A stretch of 64,000 nt of DNA, taken from contig MU130701.1 of assembly GCA_015039465.1 (NCBI GenBank), positions 1 through 64,000 of the forward strand, written 5' to 3'. The DNA comes from Phlegmacium glaucopus. Taxonomy: Eukaryota > Basidiomycota > Agaricomycetes > Agaricales > Cortinariaceae. Under the pieces are notes generated by a model, which had not been told where the DNA came from, did not search any database, and saw only the letters and a program-made list of their open reading frames with translations. Below, in pieces: positions 23,552-38,520 of the stretch (position 1 is its first letter; every line of letters begins with the position of its first letter). A program made the position numbers and the translations under genes.

Positions 23552-26199
23552 TCAATATCCGACACCGTTACGCATCCTCACCCAGCTTGCATGACCCCCT
23601 TGTCTGGGATTATGCGGATACGTATACCCATAGGCATGAACAAGTGGCGGTGGATATGTCGAGCTCTGTGAGGGTGTGGGATAAAACTGGACTCCAACAC
23701 CTGGAGGGCCGGCGTTTGCGAACGGCGCCGAGGGAACAGGGACGCGTTCATGTTGTTCCTGCTGTGCAGAGACAGTGACAGAGGCAGTACCAGCGGGATG
23801 ATGCTGATGCTGACGGTGGCGGTGATAGTAAGGCGCAGGCGCAGCTGAATGGGATGAGGCGGAGGACGTCTCTTGAACAGGACTTGAAGGGTACACGTGA
23901 CGCGTAGGAGCGTAGTCCATTTGCTGGCTGTCTGGTTGCTGTGCCGCATACATCGGTAAATCTTCCTGCTGCTGCTCGGTAGTGTAGTCATAGCCGTATC
24001 CGTACGTGTCAATTCGATCACACTCCCTGCCCGATTGTTGCTGTTGCTGTTCTTGTGAGGACAATTGTTGAGACACACGAACGATAGGGGCAGCCGGTGG
24101 TCTCGCCCAAACATCATCATGGAAATATGGCAAGTGACCACATTCAACATCCTCCATTCCCATGGCCATCGCGGGACTTGTTGACGCGCTTTGAACGACA
24201 GCTGGCATCATTACTACTTGTGGCTGTTGGAGGAATCGCGCCGCCGCGCCACTGTAAGAATGTGTTTGGGGAGCAACAGTGATCTGATTCAGGGTGCTGT
24301 GCCCATTGACCTCAGTGTCGTATAATGGTCCATTCGGCGGTGCGTTCATATCTCCATATGAGTATGACGTGGAAGATGAGGTTGATGAGGTGGGTTGGTG
24401 ATATCTCAAGAGCGCTTTTCGAGGACGCGATTCTTCACTAACAGACGCGTCGTATAGAGGCGAGCTTGCCAGTTTATAGAAGTACAATGCCTGGGATTAG
24501 AATATATATTAATTATGGGAAAAGTTGAAAATGTTAAATGGAAAAACTAACCTGAGGAGCAGTCGACTTCTTTCCCTCATCTAACATATAGGCCGTGACC
24601 AACGTCTCAGGGACAATCGTGGGTCTCGCTGTTGTCGCTGCCATCCTACTAATCCCATTGCCATTTTCAGCCCACGGGCTGCTGGCTTCTAGGGGTGAAT
24701 GACCACCCATACTCGTATTTAGTGACATCTTCGAGAAGGATTGCAGCCCATCCAAAGGTGAATGCGAGCTCGAATGCGAGCTTGTTCCGGAAGAACTCAA
24801 ACACTCCGGAATATGCAACGACATCGATAGTGGACGCTTGCTAGGAAGCTGAGACAAGCTAGCGGTAGTAGGCGAAAACGCGTCTTGCGCAGAGCGTTTG
24901 GAACCAGATCGTGGTGTGGGTGAAGCATTTTGAGCAGAGAGAAATTGAGACGTGTACTGGATAGCAGACGCGGGTGGAGGAGGAGGCGGGGGTTCAGGAT
25001 ATGAGACGTTATGTGAGACTTGTGGATGTGAGACTTGTGGATGTGACAGCGTTCGACTTGTAGGCGAAGTTGAACGTGCCCTATGACGGTACACTGGTGG
25101 TTTTTGTCTAGACGAAGATACGTAGGTCCTAGTCGCCGGACCTGTAGACGAAGGATGGTGTGGGGTAGCTGCAAGTCGAGACTGGTGCGCCAGGCTCCTT
25201 GACTTCCTAAAATGCTTACTATCCCGCTCCTTCGCCATAATCAACCCTTTGAGAAGGTTGAGCCAAGACTCATACGTGGATTTGTCCACATATAAGTTAA
25301 AATCGACCCCAACAAGAAATTCGCGCTCCATTCGATTAATTTCTTCCAAGTCGATCCCAGAAACCTCTGACCACGTCTTATTCGTATACGTATTACTATA
25401 GAATAATGAGATTTTTTTGTTTTGACAAATAGCAGAAATAACAGATGCGTACTCGTCCAAAAATTTGTTCGCCATCATTAACCCAGCCACTGCTATCCGA
25501 AACTCACTCCCTGACTGTGCTGGTGTAAAACGATTACGTTCCTTTAAACGGTGAATGTAGTGTAGCGATAGAACCATGACCGACTGGGATACTTGAGTTG
25601 TTTCAAGTAGTTTTTGCATAAATTGAACAAAATTAGGGGTGGCCACTAATTGGAGCGTTGAGGGTGATGAACCACGTGCAAATAAAGGTGGAGAGCCATT
25701 GGAAGAGGGTTGTGATCGCTCTGGTGGTGAAGTAGCAAACCACAGGTAGCAGATCATCTCGCAAGTTTTCTCGGCCACCGAGTGGGCTGACCGCCGTGTC
25801 GAATCCAACCAATCTACAAAGTACGACAGCTCTACTGGTTGTTTTGATTGAAAGACATCCATTGAGAGTTTGGGTGGAGGTTCCCGAGACGTAGGTGGAA
25901 TGTCTTGTGGAGGTGTTACTTTTGTGAAAAAAAGAATGATGAGATGAAAGACGCGTTAATTAGGAGAACATACGTGGCGGTAGACTTCGTTCGAGATGAG
26001 CTATTGGTGGTAGTGTCGTTCTCTCGACGTGAGGTTGTTGTTGAAGAACTTTTGAATGGAAAGTTGAAGACAAAGGCGGAGTGAGAGGAGTCTTTGAAGA
26101 TGACCTCCAGGGTGCCCATGAATTGAATCTAATAGTGGCGTTCATTTTGAAAGCGTCGGGAGTACGAGGAAGAACCGTTGCAGCTGTATAAAAGGCCAT
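23552..26199 (-). CDS. Pho80/Pcl-type cyclin, 843 aa
   Basis: Three exons are in phase: 25974-26199, 24552-25918 and 23552-24490. The cyclin box begins about residue 100 with ELSYFVDWLDS and TCEMICYLWF, then FVQFMQKLLETTQVSQSVMVLSLHYIHRLKERN, FRIAVAGLMMANKFLDE and the Pho80/Pcl signature KTWSEVSGIDLEEINRMEREFL with DFNLYV. That identifies a regulatory subunit of a Pho85-like CDK, acting in cell-cycle, polarity or nutrient control. The long tail is disordered, with Ser/Pro runs, a polyproline stretch (PPPPPPPA), Gln runs (QEQQQQQS) and His-rich segments. A short N-terminal exon MAFYTAATVLPRTPDAFK matches the usual start in this subfamily. The tail is much longer than yeast Pcl proteins, which is common in basidiomycetes. 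Symbol left open because Pcl subtype cannot be fixed by eye. Confidence 0.9.
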
Positions 26200-29100
26200 G
26201 GCTGCAAAGGGAGGATGAGGAGGCGGGACATTTTTTATTGATATTTAAAACCGAAGCGGGTTCGGAGGGCTGTTGTACGAGGACTCACTCTCCATTTTCC
26301 GCTTGGAGACACAGGGGAACTTATTCTCAGCTTTGCTAATCCTTTATTTATTTATTTCTCTTTCAAATTCATTCCATTTCTCCCTCCTCGGCATACACGG
26401 CCAAGGGGATTCCCCAGGGATTCCCCATAGCCTTACCCTTAACCACCTCCCTTTTTCGGTCTTGCTATGTCTTAGCTCCATCACGTGCGACCCTTTTCTA
26501 CTCCATCGCCTTTTAAAGCCTTCTTTTCATGGTTACTCCTCCGAAATCTCTCGGAACCCTTCCCTTCTCTGGTTGTTCCGTAATCCATGTGTACAAGATC
26601 CATTCCTAATCCCTTACTCTATATATCCATTTTTCTGTTTTTGCTAATCCTTCCAGGGCAATGAGTAAGTGCTCCTCACCAATCGCCTTTCAGATCAGTG
26701 GCGCACGCCTGTGGAACTCTACCAAAAAAAGAAATATAGTCCCCTTCATCTCATCGATATCTCAATCTATCTCTCGATCAAAAATATACCTTTTGCTCTA
26801 TTCAGAAATGCATAATAGACCCCTCATCTTACAAAGCCATCTATCCCATTGACTTATTGCCTTTGAGCCTGATAATGGGAGAACCCAATCGTAACAAACC
26901 CTTCGGATCTCCATCCATCATCTCCTAAGTATAAACCGCAACCAACGTTCATCTTCCTCTTCTGTAAACATGATATATTCAATGAAAATCAAATTATCTA
27001 TCACCGGGTCCATCTTGAAAAAAAAAAAAAAAATTCAAAGGACCAAACTAAAAAGCGTACGTTCGACATGATGCATGATGCACTGATGCACTGACCGTTG
27101 CAGGGCAGAGACATCCAGACGGCAGGTCGGCCCCGACTGTACACAACAAATAATGTATCAGACCACATTCATCGATCACCTAGGTTCACCTTCAGCCTAC
27201 ATCCCATCACCGCACATAGGTTTAACATGTCATCCGATGCCGCATCAAGTACATCTTTACTCAGACTGACGCAGACTAGGAAATAATAACAAAAACTTCC
27301 GACTCAGCCTTTTTGGAACTAATTGAGTTTTTGACATTTTTTGCTCCGGATGGTAAATAAAAAATAAAAAATAAAAAATATCTAATTTGCATTATGTATT
27401 ATACATTTAAATAAATAAAATTTGATTACTTTTATTGTTTTACTTGCTGCTAAGTCAAAAACAGACGCGGTACAAGCGCGTCTTCTGACCGTATACTGGG
27501 CGGCGTGCGCAGGGTAGCCAAATATTACTCACTCATGGACATCGGACCATGATCCATCCATCCATCTATCTTGGTATCCCATCTACATATCTATCACTCG
27601 TCTATACAACAAACTGCCAGCAACGGCAACCACACTCGGACTAGTCCCAATGCTAGCGCGCTGTCCGTTCTATACTTTAATTTTTTTTCTCATTGTCTTG
27701 TGAACGCGTGAATTTGGAATTAGAAGGGCAGATGGATGGATTCCGAAAGATGCATATCGAGACAAAACAATCCGTCAAACAACTTGATAACTCGACAACT
27801 TTAATTTTCTCCCTCTCCACTTCAACTCCCCTAACTTGGGACCAGGCTAGAATACAACACATGCCAAAAAAAAAATTATGCAATGTGATTTCATGATTTC
27901 GTGATTTTTCCTTCATATGAACGCTAGCGCAAATTATATATCGATTCAAGAAAGAGCAACTGAGGTAAGGTTGCAATTTTTTCTAAACCAGGTAGATACG
28001 ATTAGTCCTACTGGGTTCTGTATACTAAAATGAAAGTCTCTAGAGAAGGGAACTTCAGAAACCCCGGTCATGTGTAAGTCGCTTACTGCCGATCTTTTAA
28101 ATTTATGTAGGTGCATGATTCTTCCTTAACAACTTCCCAGCGCGGTGGGTAATGGTTCCGATTCAGAAGATGCCAGTACTTTGAATGGGGGAGTCAGCAT
28201 TGTTTTAGTACTTTGTTCAGTTTTAACTTAGGGTGATACGTATACGACGGCCCAGCCAGACCCCTGAGGGAAATGGTGTATACATACATGGTGGTAACCA
28301 TACCTCGCCTAATTGTTATTTTGAATTGCTCCGTCAATTTATCACTGTTCGGCAAAGCTGCAAGCTTAGGCGATCCCGCCATCTACTATTCTTGCAGGCT
28401 TCCGTTTTTGAAATTTCAAACCCCTCCACATCAAAATAAAGTTTTTGAAATTCAAGGTTCAAAACGTACTTTTTTTACAACCCTACACAAAACACTCAAT
28501 TAGTTTTCAAAAGGGAAATAAATATGGCTTCCATCTATTTCTTCCCGCCACTGTTCGGCAAGATGGATAGGTCACAGCGCTCAGGTCATCTCCATGGAAT
28601 CCTTTGTATCAATACATTATTGATATCGCCAAGATGATCAGAGCGGGCAAACATGGGCCTCGTCATCAAAGCACTCACTAAGTCACAGCCAGTCACCCAA
28701 CCTTGCACAAGAATTCCACCGGGAAAATCACCTTATTGGAGTTACTTCTTCCAGCCGGCAAGGTCAGACGAAATTTGTTTCATTCGCCGTTCAAACTTCA
28801 CATGTCATTCCGTAGCTGCAGGGAAGAGGAGAGGTAGGCTGAGGCTTGGCTCCGCCTTCCGGACCAATGGTAAACCGGTGCCAGCGCAGTTGTGATCCAC
28901 GGTTTGAAAGGATCTATATTATTATTATTTTGCCAAGCGAGAAAGATAACTGATGGTTTTGACTTGCCATATCATAGATATTTGGATGATGGTGATAAAT
29001 AGCTGTGGTGAAATTGACATCGATGATATCGATCATTCTTCTCACAATCCCGGGCCACATGTGTCTGGATCCTTCTGGATCCTGGGTCCGCAGTTCTTGT

Positions 29101-32100
29101 TCATATCAAAATATCCACTGTTGAAAGGTTTTTGACTAAATTGAAGCCACGTTGTGGTTTACCATCACCAGGTTTGACCTGGGCAACTGTCCGCAGCCTC
29201 CGATATCGATATAGCGCATTGACCCGGCGCATCTTCACGTATTTGGTTTCATTTTTCTCAAACTAAAGAATGCAGACCTGAGTTTTTTTTTTTTGCGTTT
29301 GTTTTAGCTTCGTTTATCTTCTCTTTTTGAACCTTTTGATTTTCAGCGGAATGTTTACGTCTACCCAGAGTAATAATCAGTCTCTTTGGCCGCGTTTGTG
29401 ACGTACACCTTGCGAAGTCGCAGAGGACCAGTTAACATGCATATGGAAGCTACATAGCTAGACTTTGATAGCATCTTTTGAATTTGTTGTTTCTTGAAGG
29501 ATATATCTATCCCCTTATTAGTCAAAATGGACTGATTGGACACCAAGAAATCGATGCTGCAAGTTGTTACCTACTTTGCATTCCCATTTATGTGAATTGA
29601 TACCAACCCCATTCGAATCGTCCAAACTGTCCCGGACAGGTCCATATGACAGGCTATGGTATTAGGCAGTAGTCAGCATGGTTTAGATCCACCTGTGGGT
29701 TTGTGTATATTCATAGATGCCGGCGGAGACGACCGTGACTTGTCCAAGATTAGTATCCTAATACAGAGTGAAGCTTGTAAGTTCCGTTCTGAGTTGTCCA
29801 TATGAAAATATATAATTACAAGCACTCGTTGGAAATTGCCGGCCACAGTAGTAAGTCCCTATATTCGTGTACAAAGTCAGGTTCATACTAGCAGCCCTAG
29901 ATGGCCTGTGACGATGACGCTTTGTCTGTGAGCCGGCACAAAAGATCTGTCATGTGAGAGATGGCGAGCAAAGCGGCCATCAATATCGATATCCCCGCAC
30001 GCCCCTCCGACATCTGAGAAGAGTGGGCCTAAAGGTACGTGTGCAAGCTTTCACTTAAATTTGAAGATTGCTAGGCCCGAAAGCAGGATGACGAGGAAAG
30101 AAGGGCTGTAGCCGGTAACGAAACACCGTAAAGACAACGACGTTCAAACCCCAAGGATCAAACTATGGGCGGACTTGATACGAAGGGAGGATCTCATGCT
30201 TTAATAATGTTGTGTCTGTTTACAGAACGTACGGTGAGCTTATGTGTTGGAATATAGAAGAACGGGGTGGATAAATGGAAGTACGAAATCTCAGGCAAAC
30301 TTTGTATGTAAAAAAGAAATACCAGCGTTTGTCTTCCCTGCGCAGGTGGAAAAAAATTGCTGAATTTGGTTTTCCATGTCAAAAAAGAACCACACCGTTC
30401 TTGGTGAAGCCTGAAGCATCGAAGGTCAAATCTATGGCTGCTGCGGTTGGCAGAATAGAAATTGATGTACAATATCAATACGTGAACGAGAACTCGCACA
30501 GTGCTAAAACAGCCTTAGAAGGTCAACTAACAGCTTTGTATATAGAAAGGAAGGGAAGTATCTTGAAGCCCGAGCTACTGGATAATGAGTATATAAAATT
30601 CGACAGACCAAGTGCTTGCTATAGGTTAATTGCTTCGTAGGTGGGTATATCGATGTCGCTTGCTTTCCCTGCTTGCTTAGTGTACCACTCCCGGTATTCC
30701 CATATGAGACGTACGCCAAAGTATTCCCAAGACAATTAGAGGCATGAAGAGTGATCCAAGGAGTTGATATAGGAATGGAAGCAGTTAAGTATAGTCCTTG
30801 GACTGCGCATACATCCCGGTTGTCGCTGATCTACAATTTGAATCAGACTTCCGTAGATGTGTTGCTGATTACACATGCTCGGGGTAGCAAAGTAGCAATC
30901 ATGAGCAAGTTAACGGCTACAGTTAACGCTTTTGGTCTTCTTTGGTGAACCAGACGTAGGGTAGAGTACAGGTGACTGGAGCGAATCAATACACTGTGAC
31001 TGGCAGCACCTTGCAAGCTCCAAGAATTCCCGAAAGGAAGGTGAAAAAAAAAATGGAAGGAAAATAGCCCTTGTTGGTAGGTAGCACCAAGCGTGGATGA
31101 GCGGTGATAACAGTCTCTTTCATGACACTGACAACACAATTGCCTGCATCGTGATTTCTGAGTCCTTGAATCAAGCCTTTCTAAAATATGATACCTGAGG
31201 CTAGGAGGAAACATATGTGTGTCAACCCCATTATGCAGATAACATACGACAGTTGCCAACATTCGCTGTCAGACTTTTTTTTATCGGAAGCACAGTAGGC
31301 AAAGGTAGCGAATATCGCAAAAGGGACCGATTCAAACAAGGACAATGATGCGCTTAAACATATGTATGTATCATACTTGGCAGTTGAACTTGAAACATTC
31401 TGATTAGAATATGAGTTAGGTGCTCAGTTAAAGTGATTTGCTTGTCGCTTGCGGATGATATTCAACACCTCCGAAAAAAAAACAACATTACCAAAAAAGG
31501 GAACTTGTGAAATGTTGTTGATATGAACGGGCAGTATATACGGTACCTGATGGATTCACCGCCACCAAGGGCCATGGAGATTTGAGAGTAGATTTGTTAG
31601 TCACACGAGATCTAACTAGATCTCGATCCTGATCTTGACTTCTCTGAGCCTAAACTCTGATTTGGTCCGATACTGATATTTGGGACAATTATTAATGTTA
31701 AAATAAATAAATAAATAACTTATGGTGCCTAACAATACCAAATATGCCCGGGTGATGCCTGCAAATCCTTTTATATTTACTTCATGTCCACTCAATTCGC
31801 ACCCTTGCGAAACGACCTATTTACATTGAATATAAGTCTTCTTCTGCTTTTAACTATTCGACGGTGCCTCAAAGTTCACGAGAGCTCTATGTACATACCT
31901 ACTAGGATTAATACTTCCGGGCCCCATGTATATTCTAGCGGAAACGCCCCTAAGCAGGAGTTTCCTTTCTCTGGTTACAACTTGAATTGAAGTCGGAGCC
32001 TTAAATTACACTATTATTATCAGGCTAAACTAGTCGGAGGATGCTAGTAGAGTTGTAGTTAAAGAATTACTTAAATAACGCCCCTGTTTTTATATTCACC

Positions 32101-35100
32101 ATTGAAATATATTTCAGCGGTGTACTTACAATTACATTCGCTTCAAATTCAATCAAATGGGCGCTTTGAGTTTTGAATTTCCTTCAAGTCGCATGCAACG
32201 ATAGTGAGTGGGATTTCGGAAAATTCTGGATTACGGTATGACAAGCCGGGCGCCGTCGTTACTTACAACTTACTTAAAACTTACTTAAATAATAGTTGTA
32301 TAAGTTGGCATCGTAGTGTGGCGTGGGCTCCAATTTATTGACAATCATGACAGTTGAAGTTAGCTGTGTATTAATAATAAAAAAACAAATAACGGAGGTT
32401 GGACGTTTAGAATGTTCTCCTAATCATCAGATGTCCGGGTAGAATGCGATTGTTTTGATGAGTCTGCACGGAGCTCCCAAAACCGAATTTATGATTAATG
32501 GCTGTGTGGGAATGGTTTATGGAAAGTGCCTGATAGAACATGTACCTGGGCTGGATTCAGAAGGTTTCAGAGGGGCTAGCTTGAACCTAGTCTCCCGTCA
32601 GATACAAAATTGTAACACGTCTTTGGATGGAGGGGTCGATTTAACCAATAAGATGAACGGATAAATGTTTTCGGAAAGGTATAGCATTCATATTCTGGAA
32701 AGTTGTGGAGTAAGAGAGCCGTTTGAATCCATGACTTAGCAGCACTGCCGCAACTCCTTTTCTACATTCGGGATCATACATGGAACCAGCGAAGTTAGAA
32801 GCTCAGTGTCAGCTGAAATTTATCAATTGTAATATTGAATCATTGATATTAAAGACGATCACCCTGGTGAGCAGAACAAGTATAGCGCAAGAGTCCAAGA
32901 ACCGTCGTTTCATTTTAAATCACGGATACATCAAATTATCATCGATGCATTTATCAACTATATCACTGGATTTGACATCAGATACCGTCATCCCAGGATA
33001 GGAACTCGTGAAGCCGCAGTACACGAGCGTTTATCTTGCCAAGATCAACCTAGTCGGGAGTTGAACAACATCATTTGTTGGCTGTGGTATTCATCTAGTA
33101 AATGTGAGCCTCACGCCACCCTTGCGCCACACCCAGAAAAAAGATGTGTAACCGCGAATCAAAATTCCGAGCATACTCAAATCTTCAAATCTCCCATTGT
33201 TCCAAACCCCTAGATTTGGTGTGAGTCTTAGCCTAACCTGGCGAAGGCGGAAATTATAGAGGAGGTTCTCCGTTTCACATGTCTTTACGACATAAACTTC
33301 ATCACCTTATCTTATCAAAACGAAAAGAAACGAGGTCCAAAAGGGGAAAACTCTCTGGTAAGGTTAATCTTTAAATAAAACAGGATGATGCGATAGCGTA
33401 CGTACAGCGTACGTCCGAAATTCCAAACGCAGGGCGGCGCTGGCCAGAGAAATTCAGAGTCAATGGTGCTTCTCGTGAATCATTAAGAATGCTCAACCAT
33501 GACATCGAAAGTCATGTTGGTCCCATGCAAGATTTACAGTGGTACCGGCGGTCCTGAGAGGAGTTTTGAACAGCCGGTCGGGACATCGGAGCTAGGTATA
33601 TATGTCGGAGGGGTTAAAAAGGCTGGGAAGGCGAGTGGTAAACTGCGTCGGGCGCTGACAAAACATTTCCATGTGAACGGGAAGCCACTCTTTCTGAGGA
33701 AGTCAAAAAAGAAGGTTTGTTCAAGCGTGTACATTAGCGTTTAACGAGAGCTGAAGGCAGACAGACGAAAAGATCTATTCCGATGAATGCCTGGAAATAC
33801 GTGAAAGCACGCGCTCCTATAGTATAAACTGGTAGCGTTCTCTTCGACGGATGGAACCGAGAGAAAGACACCGGAAAGAGTCCACGGTTAAATTGTAGCC
33901 AGTTGCGTGATAATGAATTGCAAGGACATATGTGATTGCCGTCCCACATGATACTTCATCCAGACGGTCTCAAGGGTAACACTGACGAAGGCGGATTAGC
34001 ACATGTAAACCACAGACTGGGGATGCAATTTGATCCCCTGAACACAACTCGAGTCGGAAGCTGAGCCAAGCAGTAAACAACGGATTAATCAGAAGTCCAT
34101 TTTACTTGAATGAACGCTCCGCAGCAAGCCATCCGATAAGAACTTTCCACAAGTACATCGTAACCAATATCAAGAGAAAAATTAAATGTCCAAGCCTGAG
34201 ACTGACAGCTCGGTAGCTCCCCCAAGTCACGATTAGCAAGGAGAAGTCACGTAGAATCTTGATACACTAAAAGATGTCCATCCAACTTGGATGTGGAGTC
34301 AAGTTCCGAAACCAGGGTGAAAGTACAGCCAGCGCAGTACGTACACTGTGGCCCTGGTCTCTTCATGGTGAGACGAACAAGGAGATATCAGGCCACCTAG
34401 ACGTATACATAGTCACCAGACAAGACCCAGACGGCGGATGGAGCTGTGGCAGATGTTATTTAAAGAATAGCCACCACCGCCGCATCTAGAAAGAAAAAAA
34501 AATATGACCGCACTGCAAGCGCTAATGTTAATTCTGTCTGTATGGCCACTGACAGCCAAGGAAGGTCCAAACAAGACAAAGCACCCACAGGTTAGCGTCC
34601 TGATTGACATTGTGGGCAATTTGTTCAAGTTGCAATTGGTATTCGGGAGAAGTTTTCCGGTTAACGTCAATCCGTGCACGAGCCAGGACGTCGGGGATTT
34701 TGCCAGCTATGAGAATTCCTTTGAAACCATCGCGTAAACAGAAGGATATACTTTCCGGGTACAATGGCTATTATCTGTGCAAAGGAGCAAGTTGGCAAAG
34801 AGTTAGCTGTGTACGAAAGGTTGGACCAATGAAACTGAAACTGCACAACCATCCCATAAGCTTTGAAATTTGGACGTCGAACGTTGAACCGCCGACCTCA
34901 TGAGGTGTGATCCTTTTCGTTGTGGTCGTCTGGTATTCCTAATTACTACTTTGGGAAGGTATTTATTATTTATTATTTACTCAAGGCTTTCGGGAACAAC
35001 CGGCCTCCTTCTGACTGGTCCACGAGTACTGAGTACTGCTGACGACAATCAGGTTAACCGACACCGCGCACGTTGCGTCCTTTCGAATCGTGAGATCTCT

Positions 35101-38100
35101 TTATTTTACCTAGGCTAAACTGCTACTACTTAGATATGTCATTTCATCTTTGTGAATGCGGGTTAGCCCAAGTCGGGAGGAGAGGGCTTTTACTGGTTAC
35201 TATTGAATGCGAGATTTTTTTCTATCTTCGTCTTTGACTAACTCCTATATAGGTAGCCAGGTATGACGTTTCTTCGATGCGCACCAGTGCCGAGTGGAAA
35301 GGAAGACTTTACCAGTGGTTACCGTTTGGCTAACTGAGACGGTTATACGTCGAAACAATTTTTCGCTTGCTCTGGTCCCCACTGCCCCACTGGATCTAGT
35401 CCTCCTCTGGTATCAAATCTACGCTGCGAAACAACTAAGAACCATAATTAATAGTTGAATCTCTCGCACGCGGCCGATCCACGCATATTGACATACTAGT
35501 CTCACCGTCGCAACGGTCTATCTGCGTTCTCCTTCTGCATGCCTGAAGCTTTTGCGCACTATTGAAAGCCTGCTTGGCTCCGACATAAATGGGCGTTTTC
35601 CCCTCAAGGCTTAGATTGAAAAACTTCAATACATCATCGTCATGATGATGACCCATGGAAACTCATTTCCGTATATTCCGCCAAGTATAAATACTCTTTC
35701 AAATTTAATTGATGATAATTTTTTTAGCCTCACTATGATCAAGGTATCGGTGTGGTTAGTTGCTGGATTAGCCTTTTTTTCAATATAAAATTCATTGCTA
35801 ATACCCTCTGACCGTTAGGATCTGGGGCTTAGGGTTAGATTTGATGACCTGCAACAACAGGCTGGGGTTCGACTGGCAGCTTGCTTACACGAGGCTCGAT
35901 CTCGCCATACTTATGAGGCTAGTTTACTAGTACTTAGCTGCTTCAGGTGAAGCATCAAGACCTACCAGTACACAATCTAGTTTGCGACCCCCCGGCGGCT
36001 GTTCAGAGTTCTGAAGCTTCTCCCTTGCCATTAACCTTGACTCTATACTTCCAAATAATACCCACTCCATGACGTTTGACGTTCAACTCCCCATTAAGAA
36101 AATTAACTATGCAAAGCCGTCAATAGGCTGGGTTTCAACGTTCAACTTCAAGCCAGTTCACCTTGTGTTTCTGCGAAAGTGGTGTTAAGTCGGTGTGATG
36201 GGATCTTTTTTGTTTTGTTTTGCTAGGGATGGAGTATGTCCAGTACACATTAGCTTGTCCTAGTCCTCAGGTATATACGGGGGTGAGTATTTATATATAT
36301 CCGTTACCCTCTTACGATGTTTGCTAGATCGTTGATATCAGAACCTTCCTTTTTTCCAATTACAATTGATATGTATCATAGACCTCTTCTTCGGAAAACT
36401 GTCAACCGCTCTATGTCTCTGTCTGCCTCTCTGGGCTCGCCAAATGTATTGTCATCATGAGCGCACCGATGCAGACCTGGATGTGTTTCTCCCCATCAAG
36501 CCCTGTCTCCAAGATCTTGAATCATATATATGAGCCATTGTGAGTGAACATTTCCCCTCACAACCCAAGGATGTACCAGCACGACATCCTTTCCGTGATG
36601 AGACTAGAACCGCTTGCCGTCAGTCACGCAGTCCATCGGCCGTCAGGATCTCAAAGATACGTTTTGGAGCCACCTCCTGGCCGGTGCCATATCACAGGTT
36701 GACGGTATTGCGCAGCCGCCGCGTAATCGATCCTCAACATCCTCAACATTCCGTTGTGGCATTCTGAGTTTTGAATTCACTTGGCATCTGACTACTCTTT
36801 TAAAGTTATCCCTGGAGTCGGCGAATCTACCTCGTTTGCTCTTCGTCAGTGCTCTTCATTTGCCATCTGGGCCGCTTGTTCAAATGTACCGGGTTTCGTC
36901 GGGACCCGAGCTTGAGTATTCATTTTCCAAGTTTCTTTTCGAGTCATGCCCCAAGCGAAGAGCGGTCATGTTCGAGTCAGGACATCAAACAAAGCCTTAC
37001 GTGTTGGGTTCCTAGAATACGAAGCTCAGTTGTTCACGGCGAGAACGACTGATATATATATATACATACCTTAGTAGGGAGCTGGGTGAACAAGGAATAA
37101 GTACAAGTGATCACCTCAGCTCAAGTTGTTTGCTGCGCAAACGACTGAGGGAGCGACAAGAAAGTACAAAGCTTGTATACGATGGTTAGATTCTTAAAGC
37201 AAGATAGGAGTATGAAATTGACGAACTGCTTGGTAAAATAAAGAGTGTATTGACGGTGGTAAACGACGGCGTTCCGCTTTGAGCAAAATTTTATGCACAG
37301 GTCGCATTTGCCCGCTGTATCCCAATATTACGACACCCAGACTAATAGGAGGATATGACTCTCCTTTCCTTTTGCAAATGAATTTAAAGCTCAAACGCGT
37401 GTCTCTGTTACCTACAAACTCTGTCGATGTGGTGCTTGACTTGAATTCAGATGGTGATGACTCGTATTAGGACATGATCTATTTTCATCAAGTTGGTTCA
37501 TCTCCCCTCAGTTCCACCCAAAATTAGTTGTGATTGATGCGAATGCTCATTGTTGTAGGTTCTTGCAAGAACATATTTGGCTTTCGACTCCACTAACAAT
37601 GCATACTTCGGATCATTGGATGTCGAAGAGAAAGAGGGGGGTAATAACCACACAGCAGAACACCATTCACAAACCGGAATATACGTTATATCGCCATTCA
37701 AGCTATTCAAGGTTCTTTAGTGAAAGCTCTTGGTAGGTCACTAAGACGGCGTTGAAGATGGTCCAGGTTCCAAACCGCAGATTCTCCACCTTCTAAACAC
37801 CAAGCTACCAGATACCTCTTGAAACAACCTCAATCTAGACATTTCTACCTCCTGTAACGAGGATTTTACCGAACGTACCAATTTATCGCGCCAACAGACT
37901 CATCAAGATCTCAAACCTACGAGAATACATCGTATCTGACGAGGCTAAGATGCCAAGACCCCCGGCTTCCTCGAGCGTCGAGACCGACTGAGTCTGGTAT
38001 CCACATGCGGGCAGATTACTGCCTAGAAGGTCTCGGTTTGCCTATGCCTTTCGAAACACTTTTTCAATGTTATTCTCGGTCGATAGGCCCGTTTTATAAG

Positions 38101-38520
38101 TTTATTCACTAGGAACGTCGTGGAATCACTTGCCGATTCGATTCTTCGGAGAGGGTTCGACTCCACGGTCGAGCTATACAAGAAGTGTCTTCGTAGTCCG
38201 TGCGTGAAGAGTTTGGGTGTATCACCTATCCAATGATGGTGCAAAGTTCGAGCGTGCTGACACTCCCCTCTCTTTTGAAGGATCCTTTAGGATGGAGGTG
38301 GTAGATGACAAAAAGAAGTTCTCAGAAGCCTTCTTCATTCTACCTCCGAGATATGCAGTGCTGGTCTGTTTCATTTTTATCGTGCCACTAAATGCTCTTT
38401 CACCTTTCCTTATCAAGAGAATGTCAGGTATCTGTTCTGAAGGATCTGTGGCAGGAGAAATCGCTGCGTATGGGTTACAGAACTCGCTCTAAAATCTAAA
38501 CGGTTGAAAGCAGGATGCTT
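26200..38520. other. Gene-poor 12-kb region
   Basis: Right of the cyclin start come pyrimidine-rich sequence (about 26300-26650), which is probably promoter or leader, and an A-run near 27020 with a TAAAAAA(T) repeat near 27355. Beyond that no coding region is recognised up to the kinase relic. Isolated open frames (30275-30640, 33499-33744, 34528-34764 minus, 35435-35656 minus, 36614-37015, 38217-38492) carry no family motif. Some, such as the minus-strand segment near 34530-34760 (KIPDVLARARIDVN), look exon-like. No strong repeats were seen, unlike 40-53 kb, so it reads as decayed unique sequence or contains intron-rich genes I cannot assemble. Confidence 0.35.

Noticed and set aside
33499..33744. 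81-codon plus-strand ORF with a basic C-terminus
   Set aside because: It has an ATG but no family motif, no splice partners and an equally long antisense frame; left unannotated.
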